From assembly GCA_030220185.1 (NCBI GenBank), contig JASPKZ010008350.1, forward strand, positions 2,328,501 to 2,392,500: a stretch of 64,000 nucleotides of DNA, written 5' to 3'. Source of the DNA: Diploptera punctata. Lineage: Eukaryota > Arthropoda > Insecta > Blattodea > Blaberidae. Positions 40,151 to 51,005 of the stretch are shown here, in pieces (the stretch's first letter is position 1; each line of letters starts with the position of its first letter). Under the pieces are notes generated by a model that did not search any database, was not told the DNA's origin, and was given only the letters and a program-made list of their open reading frames with translations. The position numbers were made by a program, and so were the translations under genes.

Positions 40151-41689
40151 TATTTTCTCGTAAAAAATACTGATATGCAGTTTGATTTTTGTTAGTGTTA
40201 TATACTACACAGAAGTGAAATAGTGTTTCTACATTTGCACTCTCAAACGGTTTAAATCATTCAATAAGTAATTACAAACAGTATATAGGATTGACATAAC
40301 ATTCATAATTGTATGAGCAAAACACACATACTCACGCATTGAGAGTAGGTATATAAAATTCTAAAGGCCCTGAACGAGGTAGTGTAATGTTTGTATTTAA
40401 ACAAGCTGGAACTACATACGAGCTCAAAAAGGATAATAAAATATTTAGTATGCCAACAGCTTCATTGTGCATATGCATATATAAAGCTAGGACTTCATTT
40501 TACACACGAAAATGCATACAAAACCTTGTCATTTAACAACAGAACTGTTTCAAACTAGACTCTGATTGTTTTGTTATTTTTAATTTGTACAAATAGTTGT
40601 TAAATTACAAACGAATAGAGCTGTATTGAGTTTTACTAGGTTTTATTATTAGCTGTTAAGTGGTAGTTAATGGTGTATCAATTACAGATAATGATACTTG
40701 TATGTTTCGAGAGAGTTAGTTTAATTTACCACAGTTCTGCCTCAAATATCAAGCCTGCTTTATTGATATGAAGAGTTGGAAATGTTAGGTATGAAAAACA
40801 TTTAAACTAAGCATGCTAAGTGGCTTAAAGTTTACTGAAACAGTTGCATGGAATGAGATTTTATTCAGCCACAGAGAAATTCGGGACACTACACGTTTTA
40901 ACCTAGATATGTTAGTTACCACACGTTATTCTAACGATGTATCACGTGTTTTTCTTGTCGCTACGTGCATCATGATAACAAGTATCTTGGTTTACTGCTA
41001 TTTCGTAGAAGTTTTAGTAATAAAAAAACAGAATTTTAAATACTTTAATAGAAATACTTGTTACCAGGGCAAGTGGATCGTATACCGAACCCTTCAAGCG
41101 CAGAACATTTCTATTGAAACGATGTAAACAACAATTGCATGGAGCAGATATACTTAGGTGCTGGAAACATTGTTTAATATAGGAGACAATTAGAATTGTA
41201 CAATAAAGTGACTAAAACACTATGCAATATTATTGATGCTAGCATATTATACGATACAGCGTAACGTTTACCTCCAGTCATAGCAGCACTGTTGATGCAT
41301 CGCACGGATGTAAATATTAACCATGTATAGTCAGGAACAAACAACAAATGATGCACTTACATTGTTCATCATTGATAGTATTCCCGCATACAAATTATAT
41401 TTGAAACTCACAGACTGACGTGAAATGAGTGTACGCGGGATGACACGGCATTAGTTTGCATAATCATTTACAAACTTAGTAGGTCAATGTTGCGCTGTGT
41501 CGGATAATATATAGAAAAAATAAACATAAAACAATACATACTTTTTAAGTCCACCAATAGGCCTAACTATTATACATGTATGAGAACTGAAATGAATGTT
41601 ACTCCCTGAAAGTATTACACAGTTGTTTAGTGATCGGACGATACTGCGCAGGAAAACATAGACCTACTACTCCGCGTAATACCTACCAT
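40151..41689. other. No recognisable feature
   Basis: This is AT-rich sequence. A 104-codon frame (40813-41127) starts with a non-ATG codon and has no known domain. No relation to repeats in the window was seen. Confidence 0.5.
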
Positions 41690-42095
41690 GTAGCGTTTGT
41701 TTTGGTGTTTTGGTAGGTCTGCTTATTATGTTGTACTACATTATCTACTATAGAATGATCTCAATAGAAGACACCCTTACAATAATACAAAAAGAGGGAA
41801 ACCTAACAAAAATCAACCTATTGGAAGACTTGGAAATTATCAAGGAAATAGATAACAGGTTGTTAATAAATGAAAGCACTCCCAGACTAAACAGCCCACT
41901 ATACTATATAGTCAGGAAGAAGCTTTAGTCAAGACAACACTAAATTAGGACCAGCACTGAGAACATCAAGTAATGTAGCGAAGAAAGGCCTGCTGAAGAT
42001 GGAATGGAGATTCTTAAAGGCCTTCAGACAAAAATCATACATATTTTATAAATTGAGGACGACGGCTCTGACCTAAGAAGGTACATTTTAACTTA
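41690..42095 (+). pseudogene. Penelope-like C-terminus and 3' end
   Basis: It reads MISIEDTLTIIQKEGNLTKI, NLLEDLEIIKEIDNRLLINE and PRLNSPLYYIVRKK, then a stop. This is the same protein tail as the 14822-15460 copies. It then has the terminal motif CTGCTGAAGATGGAATGGAG..TTAAAGGCCTTCAG (41990-42029) and the TGAGGACGACGGC block shared with the palindrome at 14713. Only the 3' end is present. Confidence 0.7.
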
Positions 42096-42357
42096 CTTTA
42101 TTTTATGATTATCTACTGTTATTGCGCGCTTCTATCTATTAAATTTTATGATATATTAGTACGAAAGGACCAAGCATTGAACATAAGTCTTAGCCTATTT
42201 ATATAGCCAATATATGTATCTGGTGGAATTTTAAAGGTATGATTCACTGAGAGTTTGTTCCAAACGACGTTCAGTCGATGAGGATATAATATATATATAT
42301 GTACTTAACAACTGGATCGAGTTCATGAAATGTTGAGGGTCGCAGGTTAAAACCCGA

Positions 42358-42455
42358 TCGGATCCCATACTGCGCGAAGAACCACGACAAAAATTCAGGA
42401 TCTGCGAAGAATCGAACTGTTACCTCACCTAGCATGTAGCTCAGATCATGCGCCA
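42358..42455 (-). mobile_element. SINE S3-like fragment, old
   Basis: GGATCCCATACTGCGCGAAG, CCACGACAAAAATTC and AATCGAAC follow the S3 order (GGTCCCATACTGGCCGAAAT, CCATGAGAAAATTTC, ACTCGAAC) with many differences. Confidence 0.45.
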
Positions 42456-42799
42456 TTGATTACCATCTGTTTCGATCATGGTCCATTTCTTGCGTGGAAT
42501 TTCGAAGAAAATGGAAAAAATTGAAGTTGTGATAGTGGGTCTCAATTAATTCTTCGCATCAAAAAGCAGAGACTGGTACCGTCGCTTCACGGGATAATAA
42601 ACTTTGTTAAAAGTTGGCTCAAGACTATAAATTCTGATGGTTTCTATTTTGAAGAGTAGTTTAATTTCTTGTCACAATAAATACATACATTATTTATGGG
42701 ATAGTTCATGTATTTGTAAGAAAACGTGCACATTATAAGCGATTGGTGAATAAAGGAAAGAAAAAAATCTCTTCAATTTATATATTGACGTAGTTGTCA

Positions 42800-43550
42800 G
42801 AAAATGGCACATAACTTTAAATTCTAATAATAAAATCCGTGTTGACACACTCATATTTTCGGATGATCAGGTTATAATGGCTTCTTTAGAGAATGACTTA
42901 CAAAGGGCATTTTTTTAATTAAATAACATTGCACAGGAGTACAACCTAGGAACTTGAACAAAAACTGAAGTAATGACCCATGTGGAAAAGAAATGGAAAT
43001 AACAAAAATAGTACTATATGACAAAATGCTAGAACAGGTAAAAGATTTCAATTATATAGGTATATTTTTAGGTTGTAATAGAGAAAAATATATAAATAAT
43101 AAATTACAAATATTTCAGTATTTATGTGGCACCCTTAAAAGAAAACTGTGAAAGAAAGTAAGAAAAGAAACATATTTAAAATTTTATAAAAATATTGGCT
43201 GTACCTGCAATATTGCATGGTTCAAAAATATGGACTATGAATAAACAGTCAATTAAAAGAATAGAAGCAGCAGAAATTAAATATTTACGATTTGTGGCAG
43301 GATATACTTTAATGGATAAAAAAGGAGTGAAGATATCCGTAAATATCCCGTTTGACAGATAAAATAGAGTATAGGAGAAAATGGTATGAACATGTCTGTG
43401 GAATAGATACCAACAGATTGCCTAAGAAAAGTATGAACTAGCAACCAAGAGGAGGAAAAAGAGATCGGGGACGCCCATGAAAGGGATGGACACAGCAGCT
43501 ATAATACTCGGAAACGAAACGAACCAAAAATGTTTAATCCTTGCAAGATG
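42800..43550 (+). pseudogene. LINE-D with RT motif, decayed
   Basis: It starts RVDTLIFSDDQVIMASLEND, where FSDD stands for the catalytic FADD and keeps both Asp residues. It continues with a FNYIGIFLG block, a GTLKRKL-like block, AVPAILHGSKIWTMNKQSIK and AAEIKYLRFVAGYTL. It then has a YEHVCGIDTNRLPKKS-like block and ends near GHPRPT/GRGRP-type sequence around 43490. Numerous indels are present. Confidence 0.8.
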
Positions 43551-43914
43551 ATGTTTTCTTAGTAATTTCATATCTTTATCTATCTGCCCATTGAGTAAGC
43601 TGAATTCCCTTCTTACATTTTCACGTAGAAACTGTTTCTATAAAAACTACTCTTGAAAATAAAGTACGTTATTAACAGATTAAAATACTGCATATACTGA
43701 TCACATGAGATGCACTTGAAAATTAATAGTAATTTTAAACACGTTGAAGTTTTTTCTTCACTTCTTTCTTTTTTGTTTATTTACTGATAAAATAGATTTT
43801 TCATGTCATTTTTCCACTCGCCCAAAATTAATAAATTCTATATTTTTTTCTTAGAACTAACGGATCTCCAAAACTTCATATCGCGACAGCTCTAGAGGGC
43901 TCTAGGGCTACCAG

Positions 43915-44140
43915 TCTACTGATATCCACAAGTGTTAATCACAGATGGGCTATCAACAGTCAGTATAAGGGTGACATGTGGTCAGTATGTGCACCCCTTA
44001 GCCGTTGTAGCTAGTTTTCACAAGCTGCAGCTACTTATTACAGCTATCCAAATTCCTTACGATGCTAGTTGGACACCAGTCCCATACTGGCCGAAATTCA
44101 ATATGATTCTAACCAGTGCAAGTCTCTTAAGCGTTTTCCA
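43915..44140 (-). mobile_element. SINE family S3 fragment
   Basis: Body blocks ATCCACAAGTGTTAATCACA, CAGTATAAGGGTGACATGTG and CCCATACTGGCCGAAATTC are in S3 order with more divergence than the 30-38 kb copies. The tRNA head is incomplete. Confidence 0.75.
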
Positions 44141-44162
44141 AGTGTTTTAAACATTTTTGAAA

Positions 44163-44200
44163 TGGTGTAGCCCCTTCGGAACTGGTTTCATCTTCAGGAG
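44163..44200 (-). other. Hammerhead-like terminal motif
   Basis: The minus strand reads CCTGAAGATGAAACCAG, then TTCCGAAGGGGCTACACC. A short hairpin (GAAC-like pairing) stands between the CTGAAGA and GAAG cores. It resembles the motif at the Penelope-like ends in this window but lies alone. Confidence 0.4.
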
Positions 44201-44279
44201 AGAGTTTGGGTTTACTTTTACTTCTGTTCAGAGCCATTTCAACTTAAATCAACGTATAATAACTACAAATCTAAAACTT

Positions 44280-44355
44280 CATTCTTCTTCTTCTTCTTCT
44301 TCCTTCCCAGGATTAGATCAATGCGACATGTTCCGGTCTCAAGTCCATAGTTCGT
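44280..44355 (-). mobile_element. LINE-D 3' stub
   Basis: The reverse complement ATGGACTTGAGACCGGAACA, then GTCGCATTGATCTAATCCTG with a (GAA)n tail, matches 9519-9580. Only the last ~75 bp are present. Confidence 0.85.
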
Positions 44356-44389
44356 ATTTGCACTTGAGACTTCTGAATAATATTTTTTT

Positions 44390-44715
44390 TACTTGGGTGG
44401 GTTACCAGCCCAACCGCAGAACCCCCACCCTGGAGGACCAGAGCATAATTTCGGATTTGTCTTTCTCCTAGACAGACTGCCTTACAAGGCTACAGAGCTC
44501 TGTCTGCCCCGAGCATCTGGTTTTATGGCGCCAGAAACTCGCCATTCGCCCTCCATCTTCAGTAAAAACAGTCCCATCACATGAAGGTAGATGGAAGGGT
44601 TTGGTAGAGAGAGGCTATATTTTGCGCTGACTATTTGGAGCCTTTTGTAGAGTCTGAGAGCTCATCCTCAGATCCGCCCCAGTCATTCTCTACCCTTTAG
44701 GGGACCAAAACTTTA
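44390..44715. repeat. Unclassified GC-richer repeat candidate
   Basis: It is more GC-rich than its surroundings (TTACCAGCCCAACCGCAGAA, CCCCACCCTGGAGGACCAG, TCTACCCTTTAGGGGACC). It looks like a dispersed repeat from general familiarity, but no second copy exists in this window. Confidence 0.3.
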
Positions 44716-45185
44716 TTTTACATCCAATGAATAATCACTCAATGTTTAATTATAATCCACTTTTGCATGAAGTTCAAGTGATAATAGGTATGAGAGGGTA
44801 GAACTGTGCATCTCGTGTTACAAAAAGCTTTGGTGAGTTGGATGTTGTTAAGGAGGTGGTCTATTGTGCGTACGTTATTCACCAAACGACTTGTCTGATG
44901 TTCTCTTTTGTGAGATTATTCCTATGCTACTGCTATTGCTATCCTTTCCTTGTTGGGAATTATCTCCTCTTAAGGTTTTTTAACATGTGAAATGAGAGGG
45001 TGATGCATCCGAGAGATGGGTAAATTGCTTGTATTACTACGAAGAACTTACCATAAGAACTCACACCAAAAGTTTGAATAAATTATCTATATTTCAACGT
45101 ACAACTATGCATTATTATAATTTGTATTTAATTGTATTAATAAAAAATAATGTATTATTAATAACATTAATTTTAATAATAATAA

Positions 45186-45521
45186 GGTGGCTCAGTGGCG
45201 CAAGCGGTTAATCGCTCGCCTCTCACCGCTGGGGTCCCGAGATCTAGTCTCGGTTATTCCAAGTGGGTTTCGTGGTGGACGAAACGGAGCTTGGGCATGT
45301 TTTTTTCGGGGTTTCTCCCATTTTTCCCCGCCACAAATTTCATTCCACCATTTCTCCATATTCATCTCGTCCATATCGTTTCATTTCATTCATCCGCCCC
45401 TGTGACGGTGCGTCAGGAGTGGTCGGCCGGCACCTTGTAGTTCAGACCTCTATAAATATAGGGGCTTCATCTCATCTCATTCCTCGACCTGACCCTGAGT
45501 TGGACGCGAGTTGAGGGTAAT
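45186..45521 (+). mobile_element. SINE family S1 copy 3, best preserved
   Basis: It starts GGTGGCTCAGTGGCGCAAGC, a good A box, and continues with ATCTAGTCTCGG as B box, the shared CCACAAATTTCATTCCACC block and CTCGACCTGACCCTGAGTTG. TTTTAATAATAATAA flanks it at 45171-45185 and 45522-45536 (15 bp, low complexity). Overlapping frames are spurious. Confidence 0.9.
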
Positions 45522-45523
45522 TT

Positions 45524-45575
<52 letters not shown>

Positions 45576-45740
45576 TAATAATGATAATAATGATAATAAT
45601 GATAATAATGATAATAATGATAATAATGATAATAATGATAATAATGATAATAATGATAATAATGATAATAATGATAATAATGATAATAATGATATAATGA
45701 TAATAATGATAATAATGATAATAATGATAACAATAATAAT
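45522..45740. repeat. (ATA)n then 9-bp (ATAATAATG)n array
   Basis: Pure AAT units (to about 45572) change to a 9-bp unit AATAATGAT repeated about 17 times, with one deletion near 45691. The frame through it encodes Asn-Asp-Asn runs. Confidence 0.95.
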
Positions 45741-45999
45741 AACTGCATGTTTTGACCTTGGTTTAACTTCTGTCTATATAATAAAAATAATAATAATAAT
45801 AATCGTAATTATGATAATCATAATCGTAATCGCCTTATCCTAGTTTAACCTCTTATTTTAGATATACTTTTCCATGCCCTACAGCGCAGCGCACAAGTGT
45901 GTACGTACCTTAACACACAGTCATTAGTTTTGTACTCCAAAGTGGGCATGAAACAGACGACACATTTTGTTTTGAAGTTTCATAATTCAGGCTCGAATT

Positions 46000-46003
46000 A
46001 TTT

Positions 46004-46054
<51 letters not shown>

Positions 46055-46089
46055 TACTAATAATGATAATTAATAATGAAATACTAAGG

Positions 46090-46142
<53 letters not shown>

Positions 46143-46252
46143 GATAATATATGATAATATGATAATAATAATGATAATAATAATGATAATAATAATGATA
46201 ATAATAATGATAATAATAATGATAATAATAATGATAATAATAATGATAATAG
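46000..46252. repeat. (ATA)n, (GATAAT)n and (ATAATAATG)n array
   Basis: Three blocks occur: AAT units at 46005-46050, a 6-bp GATAAT unit at 46095-46135, and a 9- to 12-bp GATAATAATAAT-type unit at 46155-46252. The array is directly next to a retrotransposon 3' end on the minus strand, so it probably grew from that element's tail. Confidence 0.9.
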
Positions 46253-46420
46253 CTTTATTTTATCGGGTAAGACCTTAAGACCTTGTCTATCTCTCAACCA
46301 GGTTACAAAAAATACAAAAATTATTCTTATATCTAAATTGCAGTAAATAAAGTTGCTATATGATATATCTACAATATCATTATTAATTACATTTTTTATT
46401 TAAAATAGATTTAACGAATA
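46253..46420 (-). mobile_element. Retrotransposon 3' fragment (AATAAA plus trinucleotide tail)
   Basis: On the minus strand it reads CCTGGTTGAGAGATAGACAA, GGTCTTAAGGTCTTACCCGA and TAAAATAAAGCTAT, then a TATTAT tail. The same layout (CTGGTTGAGTGGAAGAGAGG, AATAAAGTATT) appears at 59125-59320. Confidence 0.65.
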
Positions 46421-46499
46421 AAATGTAAAATGTATAAGATATAAAAATGAGAAAAGAAAAATACTATATGCCGTACATCTATGAGGTAGGTCTGAGTCT

Positions 46500-46605
46500 T
46501 TGCATCTCTTCAGAAGGAAGCCATACTCAAGAATTTACGGCCTACAAAATCCACTGACATCAGCCGAAACTGAAACCGCGAATCTTGGAATGAGAGGTGA
46601 ACCTG
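46500..46605 (-). mobile_element. SINE family S7 fragment, old
   Basis: CCTACAAAATCCACTGACAT, CAGCCGAAACTGAAACCGCG and AATCTTGGAA parallel the S7 order at 37200-37275 (CCTAAAAAATCCATCGACCC, GGCCGAGTTTGAACCCGCG). Confidence 0.5.
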
Positions 46606-46674
46606 TCCTCTGTAATTGAGTATGGCTTATGTGTGTGTACACTCTCCTGTGGAGATATACATTTAAAGTACGTA

Positions 46675-47285
46675 GTAGAAGTTTAAAAGTACCTAGGAAC
46701 AATAATCACAAAAGAAATTAAACATAGGCTCAATTCTGGAAATGTGTGCTATTATGCATTGCAGAGACTTTTGATGTCCCAACTCCTTTCAAAAAACGTT
46801 AACCTGAAAATGTATAAAACTAATACTCCAGCAGTTTTATTATATGGGTACGAAACATGGATTCTTACTTTAAGGGAGGAAAGGAGATTACGAGTATTTG
46901 AGAATGAAGTACTTAGGAACATTTTTGGACCAAAGAGAGATGAACAGACGTGTGCACGGAGAGACTACAAAACAATGAACTACATGGTCTTTATAGGAAG
47001 CCAGATATAATAAGAACAGTTAAGTCTCATAGACTGCGATGGGCAGGACATGTTACGCGTATGGGGAATGAAATACGTGCATGGAAGCTTTTCGTAGGAA
47101 AGCCAGAGGGAAAACGTCCATTTGGTAGACCAAGAATGAGGTGGGAGAATAACATTAACTATGATTTGAGGGAAGTAGATTATACAGCGAATAATTGTAA
47201 AGCATTAGCTCAGGATAGGGATGTATGGAGAGCTTATGTCTGCGCGGCCATGAACATACGGGTTCGATAGTGCCAATGAGTAAGT
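46675..47285 (+). pseudogene. LINE-B, 5'-truncated, relatively intact 3' end
   Basis: It reads the EFKYLGTIIT-like block, LLMSQLLSKNVNLKMYKTNT, YGYETWILTLREERRLRVFE and NEVLRNIFGPKRDEQ. After a frameshift near 46950 come NNELHGLYRKPDIIRTVKSH, RLRWAGHVTRMGNEIRAWKL and RPRMRWENNINYDLREVDY, ending RVR and a stop. A short AGTAAGTAAG tail follows. The last 106 codons are open. Confidence 0.9.
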
Positions 47286-47988
47286 AAGAAGTGAAAAGGT
47301 TAGTTAAAAGTAGTTAATAAAAACTGTGGTGGTACCACTGTCAGATTATCTCCATTTTTGTCACAATGAGATAATGACGTAATATACTAGCTGTAAGCTA
47401 TTAAAAAACTTGTAACACAGCTTGAATTACTTGTCATTTTTCCATTCATATTTTTATTTTGTATGCCGGTACAGTATTTTTTTAGAAATTTGTTTTGTAA
47501 TTTTACAAGGAATAATATATTTACAAAATTAAATACTATCTAACATATAAATACTTTAAAGTAATAGGCAAATTCGAATGTTTTAAACGTAAACAATTAC
47601 ACTGAGAAGAATGGCGAGTGGGAATTACAGCGAACTTCAGTTTAGGCTTTTAGGGCGATGAGGTACTGTGTCCCAATGGATAGCCTACTTTATATAAAAT
47701 GCAAATGTGAACAGGTGGCGTTTTTTCTGTTTGTACATGTGTTTTGTAAAGAGAAAATACAGAGCTAAGTAATTACCTGTTACTGATCTGAAAGATGGGG
47801 TGGAACAGTTACAGATTATAGCAGACATTCTTCTCTCTCTCGCTATGTAAACATTTGTTGAATGGTGAAGGGTCCACAAGGATTATAACTTGTTTAAATA
47901 CCCTGAACATTAATTTGAATTTGCTTTTAAATTAATCCAATTTTTGTAATTGAATTTGTTAAGAGTACCTTTTTCAAAATTTGGAGAG

Positions 47989-47989
<1 letters not shown>

Positions 47990-48045
<56 letters not shown>
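47990..48045. repeat. (TA)n microsatellite
   Basis: A pure TA run of about 50 bp. Confidence 0.95.
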
Positions 48046-48049
<4 letters not shown>

Positions 48050-48104
48050 AGGAATATTCCACACTATAGTCATTCTCCTTCAACCCAAATGATTTATTGA
48101 CTGA

Positions 48105-48300
48105 GGTTTCTGTCTAAAGCATTTTCTTCCCTCAAATCTCTAGCTTCCATACTTCTCCTCACTCCATCTATCCAACGTTCTCTAGATTTTCCGTTTTCAT
48201 TTCTTACATTAGTTTTCTAATGAAAGATCTTCTTTGATATTCTATCTTCTTCCATTAAGAGGTGCCCATACCATTTCAGACGTTTCTGACTTTATAATAA
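48105..48300 (-). mobile_element. LINE-C-type C-terminal fragment
   Basis: The reverse complement reads RRLKWYGHLLMEEDRISKK, then VRNENGKSRERWIDGVRRSM and EARDLREENALD. This is the C-terminal block of a LINE-C-type ORF2. It is frameshifted and has no RT core. Confidence 0.65.
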
Positions 48301-48407
48301 ATATATGAGAAAATAAAAATGGGTTAAATTTAGTATGCAGAATTAATATAAAATTATGGAATATTCACCTGAAAGGTCCGTCTCCTCAACTTAATTAATC
48401 ATTTAAC

Positions 48408-48450
48408 TGTAGCGCTTTCGGGACTTGTCCCATCATCGGCAGATCTTCAG
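48408..48450 (-). other. Hammerhead-like terminal motif (Penelope-like)
   Basis: On the minus strand CCGATGA is followed by the stem TGGGAC-AA-GTCCC, then GAAA and GCGCT. This is one of the best matches here to the CTGATGA/stem II/GAAA hammerhead plan. Outer sequences CTGAAGATC and CTACAG resemble the other terminal motifs. The minus-strand 3' flank includes a TGAGGAGACGG block like the TGAGGACGACGG of the Penelope-like ends. Confidence 0.5.
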
Positions 48451-48454
48451 TGAA

Positions 48455-48790
48455 ACACCAGTTTTTAATCCTGCCAACAAGTTCGTAGAAAAAAACGAAA
48501 GTATAATGAAATCAGCAAGCCTCCTCAAAATATTCCATCAATAAATGTATATAATCCTTATGATACACTTAGGGATGATACTGAGAATGCAGACAACATA
48601 AATTCACCTCAATCAACAAAACCACTTCCACATAAACTACCACACATATTTATACCGGGTGTAGTTAACGTACCAGAACTAAAAAATTGTGTAAAACAAA
48701 AACTTTCTGATTTAGATTTCTCACTTAGTTTACTACAACATAATTTAACGTATACCTTAGCCACAGCAACACGTGGCCGGGACTTTATTT
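48455..48790 (+). pseudogene. Jockey-type ORF1 (Gag-like) fragment
   Basis: An open frame with no start codon runs from a TAA at 48454. It reads RRKKRKYNEISKPPQNIPSI, DTLRDDTENADNINSPQS, then KLPHIFIPGVVNVPELKNCV and KQKLSDLDFSLSLLQHN up to about 48780. The basic and proline-rich lead followed by a PPxFIxGVxNxxxL..L block matches the region before the zinc knuckles in ORF1 of Jockey-clade non-LTR elements. The knuckles and ORF2 are missing; a TA repeat truncates it. Confidence 0.6.
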
Positions 48791-49003
48791 ATATATATAC
48801 TATATATATATATATATAACGAAGTCGGATTAGTTTAACTATTTATAACTCAAGAACGGCTGGACCGATTTTTATTAACTTTTGTTGGATTTGTTTCCGC
48901 CCCGAATAGCAAATAACTATTGAAACATCGGAAAAATTAACGTAAACATATTTAAAGGCGATACGACGTTCGCCTGGCCAGCTAGTGTATATATATATAT
49001 ATA
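48791..49003. repeat. (TA)n-flanked dispersed repeat
   Basis: TA runs at 48791-48819 and 48988-49003 enclose ACTCAAGAACGGCTGGACCG, TTTTTATTAACTTTTGTTGG and ACGTTCGCCTGGCCAGCTAG. The enclosed sequence resembles the 3' end of a widespread invertebrate repeat. No second copy is in this window. Confidence 0.45.
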
Positions 49004-49004
49004 C

Positions 49005-49370
49005 CCTCAGGGGTCCTCATCTAGGGGATATGTGGATGGCGACCACAAGGTGCCCAAGCTGAGCAAAACATTTCTTCCACTTACTTGTGTTTTGCACTCT
49101 TTTAACTTTACTATCTAACCTCTCTTGGTTAACTCTTGTTTTTTCGACTCCGACGCAATTAGGGCATCCGAGGGCTAGGGAGTCTTTCCTTTCTTCCATT
49201 TCTTCTTTCCTTTATTTTCTTTTCTTCTCCAGAAAAGCCTGACCAGAGGCTATAAGATGGCAGCCCCATCACTGGTCTTGCCTTCCTTTGGCCAGCAACC
49301 AATCGAAGGGACTATTATTATGCTTTCAAGTCTTATACGAGAATTTCCCGCAAACGCTGGAGGGAAAATT
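49005..49370. repeat. Unclassified repeat candidate
   Basis: GGGGTCCTCATCTAGGGGAT, TGGCGACCACAAGGTGCCCA and ATGGCAGCCCCATCACTGGT give it a balanced composition that contrasts with the flanks. A 129-codon frame begins at 49257 but runs into the TA array. It is probably part of the LINE-D type element whose 3' stub follows. Confidence 0.3.
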
Positions 49371-49372
49371 TT

Positions 49373-49424
49373 CTATAGGATCGTAACAGGCCTTGGCCTA
49401 ATACTTGGAAGGAAGAAGAAGATA
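49373..49424 (+). mobile_element. LINE-D 3' stub
   Basis: GATCGTAACAGGCCTTGGCC, then TAATACTTGGAAGGAAGAAG matches the last 50 bp of LINE-D (RNRPLGLIL-type end plus GAA tail). Confidence 0.7.
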
Positions 49425-49486
49425 AATATATATATATTTATATATATATATTTATATATATTTATATATATATATTTATATATATT

Positions 49487-49522
<36 letters not shown>

Positions 49523-49554
49523 TATATATATATATATTTATATATATATATATT

Positions 49555-49585
<31 letters not shown>

Positions 49586-49621
49586 ATATATTTATACATA
49601 TATATATATATTTATATATAT
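49425..49621. repeat. (TATATATATATT)n array
   Basis: TA repeats are interrupted at fairly regular intervals by TTTA. The frame encodes Ile-Tyr runs only. Confidence 0.95.
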
Positions 49622-49972
49622 GTCCACCGCTGTGGTCTCGAGGTAGCGTGCTGCCTTGTCACGCAGCGGGCCCGGGTTCGATCCCCGGTCGGGGCAGTTT
49701 TTTCTGGGTGAGGTTTTTATCGGGGTTTTTCCTCACCTGTAAGACAAATGTCAAGAAAACTTTAAGGCCTAAACGGTCTACGAAATCATATGGTCATCAT
49801 CCTTATCATTATCATCCTTACCATTATCAGCATCATCATCCTTCACCGGTGTGGAAAGCAACGGGAAGCTACCACACCTACACAATTCCCTAGTAAAGCT
49901 GCAAGCATAGCATGAAAATGCTATGATTGTAGTGAAGGACCTGCCTTCGGGCAGAATTACTATGGATGGATA
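49622..49972 (+). mobile_element. SINE family S2, full length (+)
   Basis: It runs from GTCCACCGCTGTGGTCTCGA with B box GGGTTCGATCCCCGGTC to GGGCAGAATTACTATGGATG. It is inserted at the end of the TA array, so any duplication is masked. Confidence 0.95.
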
Positions 49973-50479
49973 TATACACATACACACACACAAACACACA
50001 TATGGTGTAACATTGAATTACGAGTAAAAAGAGACCAAGGTTATGTTGAGAGGATTGAACATGTTTCTTTTATATTGGAAGGTCGAGACTGGCGATAGGA
50101 TTTTTTTTATAATATACGAATGTTGGGGCATTTAGTAGAGCAACACAGCGTACTGAAACATTAACTAGACGTCGTTGTTATATTAGCTTTACCTTCCGGA
50201 CCTGTTTCGGGCGGGAGGTGGATGTTTCGCCTCGTTAACTAGCTTTATTGAATGGCAAGAGTGGAAGTCCTTGCAAATGGCCGACACACGTCATCATGTG
50301 TTATCCCTGTTAATCTCAGCTAGTCATTTTACTGTCTCTGTTTTCTATTCTACCAATTCACACATTTACCGCCAATTTAATATTGCCCATCATAAGTTTT
50401 TATTATATCCGAGTAGTGACGGTATAAATAACTTATTGTATTCAACTATATCAATCTTTTGTATTAAAAATACAATCTG

Positions 50480-51005
50480 AAGTTTGAACAATCATACAAC
50501 AACATGCCAACAGAATAACTGCAGTTGAAATGGATTTTTGGAGAAGATCTGCCAGAAAATCTCGACTGGAAATAATTAGAAATACAGAAATTAAAAAATG
50601 GATGAATGCAGAAAGAAATATAATAGATGGGATTGAACACAGAAGGCTAAAATGGTGTGGACACGTATGAAGAATGCAGGATGGAAATCTTCCACCAAAG
50701 GTTGTCTATGCATGGAAAATTGAAAGGAGCAGCAGAAAAGGAAGACCAAGAACAACCAGGAAGAATAACATTCAGAATTCATTGAGGAAATTTGGTGTAA
50801 CGGATGAAAATACAGAGGACAGAGAACGACGGAGAACTTTAATGAAGGCAAATTTGTGAAAGTTAGTTACAAACTGATAGTTTATAAGTCCGTAATCATT
50901 TAGGCGTATGTATTTTTTTAAAACTCATATTAATTATTAAGATTTTTTTGGAGAAAACTCTCAATGATGAGGAAAATCCTCAAAATGAATTAAAATAAAA
51001 AAAAT
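50480..51005 (+). pseudogene. LINE-C C-terminus, 5'-truncated
   Basis: It reads QQHANRITAVEMDFWRRSAR, KSRLEIIRNTEIKKWMNAER, RRLKWCGHV, a stop, RMQDGNLPPKVVYAWKIERS and RTTRKNNIQNSLRKFG. It ends ENTEDRERRRTLMKANL and a stop. The 3' region CTCAATGATGAGGAAAATCC is shared with 32330-32352. One in-frame stop interrupts it. Confidence 0.85.

Noticed and set aside
39614..40195. Long frames on both strands encoding Met-Cys-Pro-Phe or Met-Asp-Thr-Trp repeats
   Set aside because: They are translations of the 16-bp minisatellite in several phases. Equal openness on both strands and no flanking coding sequence argue against a gene.
40813..41127. 104-codon frame as a possible small gene
   Set aside because: It has a non-ATG start, AT-rich composition, no recognised domain and no regulatory context.
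45511..45843. Asn/Asp-rich frame resembling a low-complexity protein
   Set aside because: It is the AAT/ATAATAATG array; nothing coding lies around it.
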